In this document: piece by piece, positions 53,232 through 62,526 of the stretch
Position numbering within the stretch: the stretch's first letter is position 1
How the letters are laid out: each line of letters starts with the position of its first letter
Assembly: GCF_900176485.1 (NCBI RefSeq)
Contig: NZ_FWYD01000009.1
Span: forward strand, 52,052-116,051
From: Primorskyibacter flagellatus
GTDB lineage: Bacteria > Pseudomonadota > Alphaproteobacteria > Rhodobacterales > Rhodobacteraceae
Direction: 5' to 3'
Length of the DNA: 64,000 bases
Notes under the pieces: generated by a model
Told to the model about the DNA's origin: nothing
Seen by the model: the letters and a program-made list of their open reading frames with translations, nothing else
Database searches by the model: none
Made by a program: the position numbers and the translations under genes

Positions 53232-54458
53232 TCAGCCCGTCAACAGGTGCCCGAGATCCGCTTTCACTTTCTTCAAAGCGTCGCCCTGCATCAGCGCGGC
53301 TCGAGCGGCCGCGCCGAATTCGGCCTGTGAGGCGGTCGTGTCCAGATCGCAAAGCGCCTTTGCCAGCTCCTCGGCATTGCCGATGCAGATCGAGGCGCGT
53401 GCGCGTTGCAGCCGACCGAAGGCCGACGAAAAGTTGTCGACATCCGGTCCGTGGATCAATGCCGCGCCAAAGGCTGAGGGTTCGTATGGCGTGTGTCCAC
53501 CGCGATCGCTGAGCGTGCCGCCGATGAAAACCGTGCCTGCCACCGCATACCACAGCGCCATTTCGCCCATCGTATCGGCAAGCAAGACCTCTTTGTCGAT
53601 TGCGTCCGACCGGCTGCGCTGCGCGAATTTCAGGCCCGCCGCTGTCAGGGCTTCGGCAATCCCGGCACCGCGTGCGGGATGTCGTGGTGCTATGATCAAG
53701 CGCAGACCGGGACGGACCGCGCGGGCCGCGAGATGGGCTGCGATCACCACCGCCTCATCGCCCGGATGGGTAGAAGCTGCCAGCCAGGTCTGCGCGCGTG
53801 GAAAGCAGGCGCGCAGCGTGGCGTCTGGTGTCAGATCTTGCGGTGGGGTGTAGCTGGCCTTGAGATCCAGCACCGGACCCACGGCAGAGGCGCGCAACCC
53901 CAAAGCCCGCAGTCGTGCCAGCGACCGGCTGTCCTGCGCGGAAAGGTAGCTGATACGCCCCAGCACCTTGCGGGCCAAGCCCCCGAACCGTGCCCAGCCC
54001 CGCGCGGTGCGTTTTGTCAGGCGCGCGCCGAAGATTGCCACTGGTATGCCTGCGGCAGCGCAGCGGATCACCCTGTCGGGCCAAAGCTCTGATTCCATTG
54101 TGATATGCAACTGAATGTTCCATCGCCGCAGCATGCGCCGATTGATGAAACCAAGATCCAAAGGCGCTAGGCGGACGTGAAGCCTGCTGATCCCCCAGGA
54201 CCGTGCGAGAGTGGCTGCGGTGGCGGTGTTGCACGTGATCAGCACGCCCATATCGGACCGCACCGTCAGAACATGCTCAATCAAGCCGCGCGCCGATGCC
54301 AGTTCTCCGTTGGAGGCGGCGTGCAACCACAGGTGCGGTCCAGAAGCCGCCGGGCCGCGTCCAAGACGGTCAGATGCCAGGGCCCAATCGCCCCGTAAGC
54401 AGGGGCGGACCAACAGCACAACTGACGCAAGGGTCATGAGAATTCGATACAGGAACAC
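53232..54458 (-). CDS. waaA: 3-deoxy-D-manno-octulosonic acid transferase
   Basis: 408 residues, GT30 family. Transfers Kdo from CMP-Kdo to lipid IVA at the inner membrane. Visible are the membrane-associated N-terminus, LWLHAASNGELASARGLIEH with the catalytic Glu, MESELWPDRV, and FIGGTLSDRGGHTPYEPSAF near the end. The start is GTG 54458; the family usually begins with LYR-type sequence as here (FLYRILMTLAS). Works after lpxC in LPS synthesis. Confidence 0.94.
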   Translation of the reverse strand: MFLYRILMTLASVVLLVRPCLRGDWALASDRLGRGPAASGPHLWLHAASNGELASARGLIEHVLTVRSDMGVLITCNTATAATLARSWGISRLHVRLAPLDLGFINRRMLRRWNIQLHITMESELWPDRVIRCAAAGIPVAIFGARLTKRTARGWARFGGLARKVLGRISYLSAQDSRSLARLRALGLRASAVGPVLDLKASYTPPQDLTPDATLRACFPRAQTWLAASTHPGDEAVVIAAHLAARAVRPGLRLIIAPRHPARGAGIAEALTAAGLKFAQRSRSDAIDKEVLLADTMGEMALWYAVAGTVFIGGTLSDRGGHTPYEPSAFGAALIHGPDVDNFSSAFGRLQRARASICIGNAEELAKALCDLDTTASQAEFGAAARAALMQGDALKKVKADLGHLLTG

Positions 54459-54954
54459 AGAGGATCAAAGCGCTCGTAAGGTGAGTGACGTGAATGTTAG
54501 GGACCTATGGCGCGGTGCGGTACTTGGCAAGTCTTTGACATGCCCCTGCGGACCAAGGGCGGACGTCGGACTGCGCATCAGGCTTGCTCCGGCGTTGGGA
54601 TTCGTGAACAATTGACGGGTCGTTGCAGGTCTGCCTGTCCTGGCCGCCGGGTTGATGTTTGGTGCTATGACATGAAGTACCGTTGAGCAGCAGAGCCGAC
54701 CCGCGCGAAGCAAGAGTGCCAAATGCAATCCGATATGTGTTGCACGCTGCATTCACCCCGCAATATTGCCCTCATGGTCATAATCTGCCGATGAAGATTT
54801 ATAAGTACTGACAATTCGCTGTTATAATTTAAGGCGCTACAGCTAATTTTTAATGTCGGCGCACGCCATCTGCAAAATGTCGCGATTTTTTCCATTCACA
54901 GCGGTGCCAATCGCGTTACTCTGCCGGAGATTGTGGGATAGGTGGAAGACATCA
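54459..54954. other. Gap of about 500 bases without a supported gene
   Basis: Between divergent waaA and the DUF1810 gene. Open frames on both strands lack ribosome sites and recognisable motifs. The right half is AT-rich and holds a perfect TATAAT (54823-54828) about 127 bases before the DUF1810 start, a possible -10 box though no good -35 stands 17 bases before it. The left half looks like eroded coding sequence but I could not match it. Confidence 0.5.
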
Positions 54955-55371
54955 ATGTCGCTGGACAGGTTCCTGAAAGTACAGGCACAGACTTACCCCG
55001 TCGCGCTGGCCGAGATTCGCAACGGCAAGAAGATGACGCATTGGATGTGGTTTATCTTTCCCCAGCTCGCCTCCTTGGGCCGGTCGCAAACATCGGAAAT
55101 TTTCGGGATTAGCGACGGAGCCGAAGCGGCGGCCTATCTGGCCCATCCGGTGTTGGGCACCCGGCTGATAGAGATTTCACGCGCGATGATGCAGCACGAA
55201 GGCACCCCGCCGATTCAGATCCTGGGAAAAGTGGACGCGCTGAAGCTTCGGTCCTCGGCGACGCTCTTTGCGGCCCAAAGCAACGATCATGCTGTGTTTG
55301 ATGACATCCTCGGCGCGTTCTACGGTGGCACACCTTGTCCCCTGACGTTGAAGTTATTGTCGCGGGAATAG
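54955..55371 (+). CDS. DUF1810 family protein
   Basis: 138 residues. MSLDRFLKVQAQTYPVALAE then IRNGKKMTHWMWFIFPQLAS (the WxWFIFPQ block) and GTRLIEISRAMM, with a final FYGGTPCPLTLKLL. Family members are small and uncharacterised; a calcium/calpastatin-like annotation appears for some. ATG 54955 has GGTGGAAG upstream. Convergent with the glycosyltransferase gene. Confidence 0.9.
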   Translation: MSLDRFLKVQAQTYPVALAEIRNGKKMTHWMWFIFPQLASLGRSQTSEIFGISDGAEAAAYLAHPVLGTRLIEISRAMMQHEGTPPIQILGKVDALKLRSSATLFAAQSNDHAVFDDILGAFYGGTPCPLTLKLLSRE

Positions 55372-55384
55372 ACAAACGGGACCG

Positions 55385-56518
55385 TCAGGCGATGGTCGCG
55401 AGAATCCTAGCTTCCAGTTTCTTAAGCAGAACGTCATTGTCAAAACGCTGCTCGGCCACCTGACGGGCGCGGATTGCCATCTCCGGCAGATCGGGGGCTT
55501 GCATTGCGTGGCGAATGGCTGCGGTAAAGCCTGCCGCGTCGTGTTCCTCCACCAGCCAGCCGGTGCTGCCCTCGTCAATCGCTTCGGGAATCCCGGCATG
55601 GCGGGTTGAAACAGTGACGCATCCACAGGCCATCGCCTCTTGGATCGCGGTTGGAAGGCCTTCGGTATTGCCATTGGACGCCGTGATCGAATGTTGCAGG
55701 AAGAATTGCGCGGTGGCCAGTTTTCCTCGAACAAACGCATGTGGCTGGCTGCCGTGAAAGCTCACACGGGGCATTGCATCCAGATCGTTGGCCAGCTTTT
55801 TCGCATCTTCCAGAAGTGGACCATCGCCGATGAAATCCAGATGCGCGTCTGGCAGATCATGCGTCGCTTCGGCAAAACTGCGCAGCGTGGTCAGCGGTGC
55901 CTTTTTCTCGACAAAGCGCCCGACGGCCAGACAGTTGAGCGGCTGTTTCTGCCCCGGCACGAATTGCCTGACATCGACGCCGGACGGGATCACCGTGGAG
56001 TTGAGATGGCGGATGCCGTGTTTTGCCAGATTATCCAGCAAGAATTGCGAGACCGAGAACACACCCTCCAGGCGCGGCATCATCCGTCTGTAAGCCTCTC
56101 GCATACGTTCGGTCTGGATGGCCTTGGACGCATCCGTGCCACGGAAATAAGTGAATATCGGCAGGCCCAACTCATTGGCGATCGGTGCCATTGCAAGCGC
56201 CTGAGTGCCAAATTCGGCAAGGATCAATTCCACTTTCTGGGTACGCAGAAAATCTGCCAGATCACGCTTGGCCTTGCCGAACGGCAGGCGGGACGTGTTG
56301 TGCACGATCCGGTTGTGCAGCATCCAGTAGGGTGCCGTCAGCAGGTCAGCGGTAGAGGGTTTTTCGCGCCGCGCAAACCATGCCTTGTCATAGGGGTTTT
56401 CACCGTGAAAACGCCCGCAGACGACCACGGTATCGCCGCCAAACAGGTGCTGGATGTGGCGGTTGATGAAGGTTTCGCCGCCGATATAATATTCGCCTGT
56501 GACAATTGCCGTGCGCAT
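55385..56518 (-). CDS. Glycosyltransferase family 4 protein
   Basis: 377 residues. The GT-B fold ends with the GT1/GT4 core: LNCLAVGRFVEKKAPLTTLR, FIGDGPLLEDAKKLAND and EGLPTAIQEAMACGCVTVST (the EX7E motif). A retaining transferase for a surface polysaccharide; donor and acceptor unknown. It is a single gene and no wzx/wzy cluster is near. The only nearby surface-modification candidate is the sulfotransferase at 59.3 kb. Confidence 0.9.
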   Translation of the reverse strand: MRTAIVTGEYYIGGETFINRHIQHLFGGDTVVVCGRFHGENPYDKAWFARREKPSTADLLTAPYWMLHNRIVHNTSRLPFGKAKRDLADFLRTQKVELILAEFGTQALAMAPIANELGLPIFTYFRGTDASKAIQTERMREAYRRMMPRLEGVFSVSQFLLDNLAKHGIRHLNSTVIPSGVDVRQFVPGQKQPLNCLAVGRFVEKKAPLTTLRSFAEATHDLPDAHLDFIGDGPLLEDAKKLANDLDAMPRVSFHGSQPHAFVRGKLATAQFFLQHSITASNGNTEGLPTAIQEAMACGCVTVSTRHAGIPEAIDEGSTGWLVEEHDAAGFTAAIRHAMQAPDLPEMAIRARQVAEQRFDNDVLLKKLEARILATIA

Positions 56519-56709
56519 GCGCCATTTTCTCCGGCTGAACGTGTTCTGCTCAGGTCCGTAGCAGCGCGGGCGGCTGCGGGCAATGTCGGGTGCGCGTCAG
56601 ACATGGCGGATTTCCGTCCAATAGGCGCAGTATGACGGTTTGGTGCGTGATTGCAAAAGGCCCGCGAGACGATTCCCGCAGACCCCTTGATTGCGATCCT
56701 GATTGCCGA

Positions 56710-57783
56710 TCAAGCGCGGCGACGGCGCCCCCCGCGACGACCCGAGGTTGCCTCGCCTGCCGTCGCACCGACCTTGTTGAACTGGATCCAGGATCCGCCA
56801 TGCGCATCATTGTTGGTCAGCAGGTTGGCGGCGCGGATCGCCTCCATCTCTTTGCCCGGACGCGGCAGGGTGGAGCCCAGTCCGAAAAGCGTCACGAAGG
56901 TTTCGTCGTCAATATCGTCGGGCAGAATGATGCCTGCTGCCATGACCTGTGCCTTCTTCTCGGCGATCTTGGTCTGGTTCACCGCCAATGCCACCGGGTT
57001 CATGATCGCAGACGTCATGCCTGCGCCCATTGCCATCGGCAGGAAAGCGTTGTTGATCCCGTGACGGTTGGGCAGGCCAAAGCTGACATTGGACGCGCCG
57101 CAGGTGGTGTTCACGCCCAGTTCATCGCGCAGACGGCGCACCAGCGCAAAGACCTGAAGGCCGGCAGTGGCCATCGCGCCGATCGGCATGACCAGCGGAT
57201 CAACGACAATGTCATGCGCGGGGATGCCGAAATCCGCGGCGCGCTCGACAATTTTCTTTGCCACGGCAAAGCGCACGTCGGGATCTTCGGAAATGCCCGT
57301 GTCGTCGTTGGAGATCGCCACCACGGGCACATTGTATTGCTTGACCAGCGGCAACACCATTTCCAGACGCTCTTCCTCGCCGGTGACGGAGTTGAGCAGC
57401 GGACGGCCTTCGCAGGCCTCCAACCCCGCCTTCAAGGCGCCGGGCACCGAACTGTCGATGCAAAGCGGCGTATCGGTCACGGCCTGAATGCGGCGGATCA
57501 TTTCCGGCATCAGCATCGGCTCGACGAAGTTGTTGTCGGCATAGCGCGGATCTTCGGCCATCTTGTTGGAAAAGACCGCGCCCGAGTTCACATCCAGGAT
57601 GTTGGCACCCGCAGCGGCCTGCGCAATCGCATCGGCCTCGACGCGGGAAAAGTCATCGCGCTCAAGCTCTTCGGACAGGATCTTGCGGCCCGTGGGATTG
57701 ATCCGCTCGCCGATCACGCAGAACGGTTCGTCAAATCCTATGACGGCGGTTTTCGATTTGGATTCAACGATGGTACGGGTCAT
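56710..57783 (-). CDS. Methyltetrahydrofolate:corrinoid methyltransferase-like protein
   Basis: 357 residues. Pterin-binding TIM barrel: FCVIGERINPTGRKILSEEL, ILDVNSGAVFSNKMAEDPRY, CIDSSVPGALKAGL and the tail NVSFGLPNRHGINNAFLPMA. This is the AcsE/MtvA type that moves methyl groups between methyl-THF and a cobalamin protein. The C-terminus is Arg-rich. ATG 57783 follows AAAGG. It is the last of three co-directional genes with MTHFR-like and virulence-factor-like proteins; no corrinoid protein gene is in the window. Confidence 0.88.
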   Translation of the reverse strand: MTRTIVESKSKTAVIGFDEPFCVIGERINPTGRKILSEELERDDFSRVEADAIAQAAAGANILDVNSGAVFSNKMAEDPRYADNNFVEPMLMPEMIRRIQAVTDTPLCIDSSVPGALKAGLEACEGRPLLNSVTGEEERLEMVLPLVKQYNVPVVAISNDDTGISEDPDVRFAVAKKIVERAADFGIPAHDIVVDPLVMPIGAMATAGLQVFALVRRLRDELGVNTTCGASNVSFGLPNRHGINNAFLPMAMGAGMTSAIMNPVALAVNQTKIAEKKAQVMAAGIILPDDIDDETFVTLFGLGSTLPRPGKEMEAIRAANLLTNNDAHGGSWIQFNKVGATAGEATSGRRGGRRRRA

Positions 57784-57793
57784 TCTTAACCTT

Positions 57794-58717
57794 TCAGCTA
57801 TTGGCTGGTTTGGTGGCGTCGCCACCGTTTTGGGTGGCCCATTCGGCATTTGCCTTGATCCCGCCCAGCGGGAAGAAGTGCACCTGCTCGATATTGAAAT
57901 CGGGATGTGCGGCCTTGTGGGCGGCGAGCTTGGCGATCACGTCGGTCGGTTCGTAGGGAAGGAGCAGTTTTGTCACGTCCATGGCGCGTTTCTGAAGCAC
58001 CTTCATTGACGGCCCGACCCCGCAGGCGATGGCGAATTTGATAAGCGTCTGAAGCTTTGCAGGACCGGCAATGCCGATATGGATGGGCAGGTCGATACCA
58101 GCCTCCTTCAGCCCGTCGGCCCATGCGATGATCGGATCAGGGTCAAAGGCAAATTGCGTGGCCAGCGCCATCCTGGCATCGGTGCGTTCGCTGAATTTCT
58201 GTTTCCATCGAAGCGCATCGCCGACGTTCTTCATGCTGCCATCCGGGTCAATGTCACGGTTGCCCTCTGGGTGGCCCGCCACATGCAGACGCGTAAAGCC
58301 CGCCTTGTCGAACAGTCCGGTTTCCAGAAGCTGCATGGAACTGTCAAACGCGCCTACAGGCTGCGAGACACCGCCAGCCAGAAGCAACGCCTGGGTCACG
58401 TTCGCCTCGCCCTGATAGCGCGCGATCCAATCGGCCAGCGTTGCCTGATCCTTGATGATCCGGGCCGGGAAATGCGGCATGACGTTATAGCCATCGCGCG
58501 CCAGCCGTGCGGCTGTCGCAACCATGTCGGCAATATCCGTGCCGTCGATATGGGCGATATACACGCGAGTGCCTTCGGGCAGGAGATCGCGGAAGTCCTC
58601 GACCTTTTCGGCGGTGCGCGGCATCACCTCGATAGAGTAGCCTTGCAGGAAAGACTGAACCTCGGGCGCGATTCCGGGGGCTGCGTCAGCCTTCTTACGA
58701 AAATTCAAAAGCGCCAT
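57794..58717 (-). CDS. Methylenetetrahydrofolate reductase-like protein
   Basis: 307 residues. Matches the MTHFR flavoprotein barrel by SIEVMPRTAEKVEDFRDLLP, YNVMPHFPARIIKDQATLAD, ALLLAGGVSQPVGAFDSSMQ and HVAGHPEGNRDID. It is divergent from canonical MetF, which has the HLTCR motif. ATG 58717 with GGGAGG at proper spacing is preferred over an ATG at 58747 that overlaps the upstream gene. Ten bases before the methyltransferase gene. Likely interconverts 5,10-methylene- and 5-methyl-THF for demethylation-linked C1 metabolism. Confidence 0.88.
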   Translation of the reverse strand: MALLNFRKKADAAPGIAPEVQSFLQGYSIEVMPRTAEKVEDFRDLLPEGTRVYIAHIDGTDIADMVATAARLARDGYNVMPHFPARIIKDQATLADWIARYQGEANVTQALLLAGGVSQPVGAFDSSMQLLETGLFDKAGFTRLHVAGHPEGNRDIDPDGSMKNVGDALRWKQKFSERTDARMALATQFAFDPDPIIAWADGLKEAGIDLPIHIGIAGPAKLQTLIKFAIACGVGPSMKVLQKRAMDVTKLLLPYEPTDVIAKLAAHKAAHPDFNIEQVHFFPLGGIKANAEWATQNGGDATKPANS

Positions 58718-58743
58718 CGCGGCCTCCCAAAGCGTGGCTGGAC

Positions 58744-59040
58744 TCATGCCCGGCCATTGTTGTCGATCAGTTGCTTGATACGGTCCCGGTCATATTCGGC
58801 GTCCAGACGCGCCACTTCCGCGGCCAGCACCTCTTCCGATGCGCCCTCGACGGGATAGGGGGCGGCCTTGCGCCATTCCGCAAGGTAGTCATCCGTTCCC
58901 GCCGCGCCGGATTTCATCGCCGCACGGTCGATGGCCTGCTCGAACCTTTCGGGCAGTTGCGCCTTCGCCCCGCGACGGCCTTTGCCAACGATGATTTGCG
59001 CAGGAATGTCGCGCCAGTAGACGATAGTGACATCGGGCAT
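58744..59040 (-). CDS. Virulence factor family protein (small conserved protein)
   Basis: 98 residues starting MPDVTIVYWRDIPAQIIVGK, then AKAQLPERFEQAIDRAAMKS and DYLAEWRKAAPYPVEG. I recognise it as the small domain annotated as virulence factor, which accompanies MTHFR-like and cobalamin methyltransferase genes in alphaproteobacteria. The name is historic; no virulence role follows. GAGG lies upstream of ATG 59040. Confidence 0.75.
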   Translation of the reverse strand: MPDVTIVYWRDIPAQIIVGKGRRGAKAQLPERFEQAIDRAAMKSGAAGTDDYLAEWRKAAPYPVEGASEEVLAAEVARLDAEYDRDRIKQLIDNNGRA

Positions 59041-59250
59041 TTTCGAATCCTCGGACCAGTTAGGCATCTGTAATTCACCGGAGCAGCATCCCGGCGACGT
59101 TTTTCGACATTTGTGACGCTTTGAGCGACGCTGCCACCTTACGGCTGGGCGCGGGCAGGGGCCAGTGGCGGGGCAATGAAATAACCGGGGACAAATGATG
59201 AGCCTCGCTCATGTTAGGCGGTCAGGCGCCGCTTGACCCTGCGCCGCCAT

Positions 59251-59982
59251 ATGCGGATAGTGCCGCGCGAAGAACGGTGGGCGGGAGCCGCCGCACCGTC
59301 AGGCAGCATGCAGGAACATTCATTGGCCATCGCCATTCCAGCGTACAAGATCGCCTATATGGCTGTGCCCAAGGCGGGGTGTTCTTCGGTCAAGGCCGCG
59401 CTGGCGCATCTTGATCCCGGCGTCACGATCCCGCCCGAGGACGAGATCACGGTGATGACATGGCATGCGATCTATCCGACGGTGCGTTATCGGCGGCGAG
59501 CGTGGCACAATCTGTCGGACCACTGGCGCTTTACCGTGGTGCGCGATCCGGTACGGCGGATGCTGTCGGTCTACACCAACAGGGTGGTCCAACTGCGCGA
59601 CCTTCATATGAGCCGCAAGTTGCGCGACCGTCCCGAATTCGCCCATCTCAGCCGTGATCCAGACCCGGATTATTTCTTTCAGCACCTGCCCGAATACATG
59701 AAAGGGTCATCGGTCATCAAGCATCACTGTCTGGGGACAAAGCTGTTCATCGGTCCGCGGCCGCTGCAATATGACCGCGTCTACAAGACCGAAGAGATGG
59801 GCCAACTGGCGCGTGATCTGTCGGACCGGACCGGGCAGCCGGTCGAGATGCGGCGCGAAAACCCGTCCGAGATGAAGCTGACACTGGATGATCTGGCACC
59901 GCAAACCATCGACGCGATCCGGCCCCTGCTGGAGATGGAATACCGGCATCTGTCCGAGTATTTCGAGAATCCACTGAAGTAG
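59251..59982 (+). CDS. Sulfotransferase family protein
   Basis: 243 residues. The PAPS motifs are YMAVPKAGCSSVKAALAHL (5-prime phosphosulfate loop) and WRFTVVRDPVRRMLSVYTNR (3-prime phosphate). The end YRHLSEYFENPLK is typical of sulfotransfer_2. Start uncertain: ATG 59251 taken, with ATG 59308 and TTG 59323 (AGGA upstream) possible. It is a different subfamily from the sulfotransferase at 21013. It could modify a surface polysaccharide together with the glycosyltransferase 3 kb away. Confidence 0.85.
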   Translation: MRIVPREERWAGAAAPSGSMQEHSLAIAIPAYKIAYMAVPKAGCSSVKAALAHLDPGVTIPPEDEITVMTWHAIYPTVRYRRRAWHNLSDHWRFTVVRDPVRRMLSVYTNRVVQLRDLHMSRKLRDRPEFAHLSRDPDPDYFFQHLPEYMKGSSVIKHHCLGTKLFIGPRPLQYDRVYKTEEMGQLARDLSDRTGQPVEMRRENPSEMKLTLDDLAPQTIDAIRPLLEMEYRHLSEYFENPLK

Positions 59983-60057
59983 CGTCACGACAATCTTGCA
60001 GGTCATGCGCTTGCTGCGTATCGTGACAGCAAGTTGAAAATCGGAAAGGCGCATCAC

Positions 60058-61170
60058 ATGGCGCCAAAGCGTCCCAAAGGTGCGGGCGCATTCCCTAAAC
60101 CGGTTGAATGGTCCGCGCCCAAACCGCCAGATCCATCCGAGCTTTATGCCGCGCTGGATCTCGGCACGAACAGTTGTCGAATGCTGATTGCCCAGCCCAA
60201 GGGCAGCCAGTTTCACGTTGTAGACAGTTTTTCCAAGTCGGTGCAGCTCGGCTCTGGGTTGGAAAGGTCTGGGCGGCTGAGCCGTGCGTCCATGAACCGG
60301 ACCATACAGGCGTTGCGCGTCTGCCACCAGAAACTGTCGCGCCACGAGGTGCGCCACATGCGGCTTGTGGCGACAGAAGCATGTCGGCGGGCCTCCAACG
60401 CCCGCGACTTCATCCGGCAAGTCAAACGTGAGACGGGCTTGGACCTTGAGGTTATCCAGCCGGAAGAAGAGGCGCGTCTTGCGGTCATTTCCTGTGCGCC
60501 GCTGGTGTCGACAAAAACCGAACAATTGCTGGTGGTCGATATCGGGGGCGGCTCGACAGAACTGGTCTGGATTGACCTGTCCTCTGTGCCGAACCGTGAA
60601 CGGCCCCGCGCCATCATGCGGCTTCATGCCGGGTTCCACACCAGCGTCAGCCCGTTTACGGCCGCCAAGGTCGTGGACTGGATATCCGTGCCGCTTGGCG
60701 TGGCCACCCTGCGCGACCAGTTCTCGGACGTCGAGGACGATGCCGCGCGTTATGCCTTGATGAGCTGGTTCTTCGAGGAAAACCTTGCCGAATTCGCGCC
60801 CTATAAAGATGAACAGGCGCGCGAGGGGTTTCAGATCGTGGGCACCTCCGGCACCGTCACCACGGTTGCGGCCTCTCATCTGGGGCTGAAACGCTATGAC
60901 CGGACAAAAGTTGACGGGCTGCGCATGACATCCGACCAGATCGAGAAGGTGATCAATCGCTATCTGGAGCTTGGGCCCGCGGGGCGCTACCGCGATCCCC
61001 GGATCGGTCAGGACAGGCAAGCCCTGATCATGTCCGGCTCTGCGATCTTGCAGGCCTTGCTGCGGTGTTGGCCGACCGACAGGCTGTCCGTGGCCGACAG
61101 AGGCCTGCGCGAAGGGCTTCTATACGCGCAGATGTGCAGTCACGGCGTTCTGGAAGACGGGCCTTACTGA
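60058..61170 (+). CDS. Ppx/GppA phosphatase family protein
   Basis: 370 residues. ASKHA-fold motifs: LYAALDLGTNSCRMLIA (phosphate 1), VATEACRRASNARDFI, VVDIGGGSTELVWI (phosphate 2) and VGTSGTVTTVAASHL. It hydrolyses polyphosphate or pppGpp; it lacks the C-terminal HD-type domain of long Ppx, so it is the short form. ATG 60058 follows AAAGG; an upstream TTG at 60034 is less likely. Located just before rlmE, as often in Rhodobacterales. Confidence 0.93.
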   Translation: MAPKRPKGAGAFPKPVEWSAPKPPDPSELYAALDLGTNSCRMLIAQPKGSQFHVVDSFSKSVQLGSGLERSGRLSRASMNRTIQALRVCHQKLSRHEVRHMRLVATEACRRASNARDFIRQVKRETGLDLEVIQPEEEARLAVISCAPLVSTKTEQLLVVDIGGGSTELVWIDLSSVPNRERPRAIMRLHAGFHTSVSPFTAAKVVDWISVPLGVATLRDQFSDVEDDAARYALMSWFFEENLAEFAPYKDEQAREGFQIVGTSGTVTTVAASHLGLKRYDRTKVDGLRMTSDQIEKVINRYLELGPAGRYRDPRIGQDRQALIMSGSAILQALLRCWPTDRLSVADRGLREGLLYAQMCSHGVLEDGPY

Positions 61171-61436
61171 CGGGTCTTTGACGGGGCGAGGTTGGACTCT
61201 TATATGTCTCGCAGAAATTCGCCCCGACCCGACGCCGCGCAATGCTTATCGCGAGTCAGCCGGATATGGCTGGGGGTCGCGCGTTCACAAGGTCTTTGCC
61301 GTCGCGGCCATGCCGCCCCCAGCCTTCGTTGTGCCGCGCCGGATTGAAACCCGTCGCCAACCCTCGTAGGATATGCCACCGGATGCCGGAGCCCCAACAC
61401 GGGCGCCGCCCGCAGGAACGGCACGAAACGGATCCC

Positions 61437-62150
61437 ATGGCAAAGAACACCTCCGGGCGCGGGCAGCGCGACCTGAAAGTCCAAGTCAAAAGCGCACGCG
61501 GACGCAAGCTGTCTTCGACGCGCTGGCTTCAGCGGCAGTTGAACGATCCTTATGTCAAGCGCGCTGCCGCCGAGGGCTACCGGGGCCGGGCCGCGTTCAA
61601 GATCCTTGAGCTGGATGAAAAGTACCGCTTTCTGGTGCCCGGTGCGCGGGTCGTCGATCTGGGCTGTGCCCCCGGCGGCTGGTGTCAGGTCGCCGTCAAG
61701 CGGGTGAACGCTATGGGTGAGAAATCCGGCAAGGCGGTTGGCACGGTGTTGGGCATCGACCTTCAAGAAGTCGAGCCGATCCCGGGTGCGGAAATCCACG
61801 TCATCGACTTTCTGGATGAAAATGCCGACACGCAGGTACGCGACTGGCTGGGCGGTTCGGCCGATGTGGTGATGTCGGACATGGCTGCGTCGTCCTCGGG
61901 GCACAAGCAGACCGATCACTTGCGGATCATCCATCTATGCGAGGCGGCCGCGTATTTTGCTTTTGATGTGCTGTCGCCGGGCGGCACGTTTGTCGCCAAG
62001 GTTCTGGCAGGCGGGGCAGAGGGCGACCTTCAGAAACTGCTCAAACAGCGCTTCACCAAGGTCGCGAACGTCAAACCTCCATCCTCACGCTCGGACAGTT
62101 CAGAGAAATTCGTGGTCGCCACTGGGTTTCGGGGCATCGAAGAAAGCTGA
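61437..62150 (+). CDS. rlmE: 23S rRNA 2-prime-O-methyltransferase (Um2552)
   Basis: 237 residues. FtsJ/RrmJ fold: [40 protein letters not shown] with the catalytic Lys, [16 protein letters not shown] (SAM site), [20 protein letters not shown] and [16 protein letters not shown]; these supply the K-D-K-E tetrad. The N-terminal 30 residues are basic. The frame is open to 61242 but ATG 61437 gives the family start [18 protein letters not shown]. Confidence 0.94.
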   Translation: MAKNTSGRGQRDLKVQVKSARGRKLSSTRWLQRQLNDPYVKRAAAEGYRGRAAFKILELDEKYRFLVPGARVVDLGCAPGGWCQVAVKRVNAMGEKSGKAVGTVLGIDLQEVEPIPGAEIHVIDFLDENADTQVRDWLGGSADVVMSDMAASSSGHKQTDHLRIIHLCEAAAYFAFDVLSPGGTFVAKVLAGGAEGDLQKLLKQRFTKVANVKPPSSRSDSSEKFVVATGFRGIEES

Positions 62151-62526
62151 TCCGGCATCCATCGCAAGGATGCGATCGCGTTTGCCTGAAAGCTGCGCGT
62201 AACATGCGGTGAGACGCAGGCATACTCGGCGTCATATGTCGTCACGCCCTGCATGTGCAAAACTCGCGTTTGCAGGGGTGTCACCCGCAAGCGTCGTTTC
62301 TCCTTACGGGACACTGAAGACCTTGCGACGTTGCATGCCGTTTTCTTTGCAGTCACATGATGGCCGCCAATCCTTGGGAACGGCTTAAAGCGTCAGTTTG
62401 CAGTGCATTTGCGACACAATCGACTTGGTCGGTCGATTGGCGCTGGCGGGGCAGGGCGAAATTGCTGACTGGACAGGGCGTGCTTCTCCGCCAATGCTGC
62501 GCAAAGACAAAGCAGAGAGGCAAGCG
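62151..62526 (+). other. Gap upstream of the SGNH hydrolase with an inverted repeat
   Basis: No gene seen. CAATCGAC (62417-62424) and GTCGATTG (62432-62439) form a perfect 8-bp inverted repeat with a 7-base spacer, 88 bases before the hydrolase start: a candidate operator. Further left, CACGCCCTGCA and TGCAGGGGTG (around 62240-62285) can pair to make a long imperfect stem. Confidence 0.45.

Noticed and set aside
54465..54752. 95-codon minus-strand frame upstream of waaA
   Set aside because: No ribosome site, no recognisable domain, unusual composition; not enough support for a gene.
59041..59230. Cobalamin or SAM riboswitch for the C1 module
   Set aside because: I looked for B12-box and SAM-type conserved cores before the virulence-factor gene and saw none.
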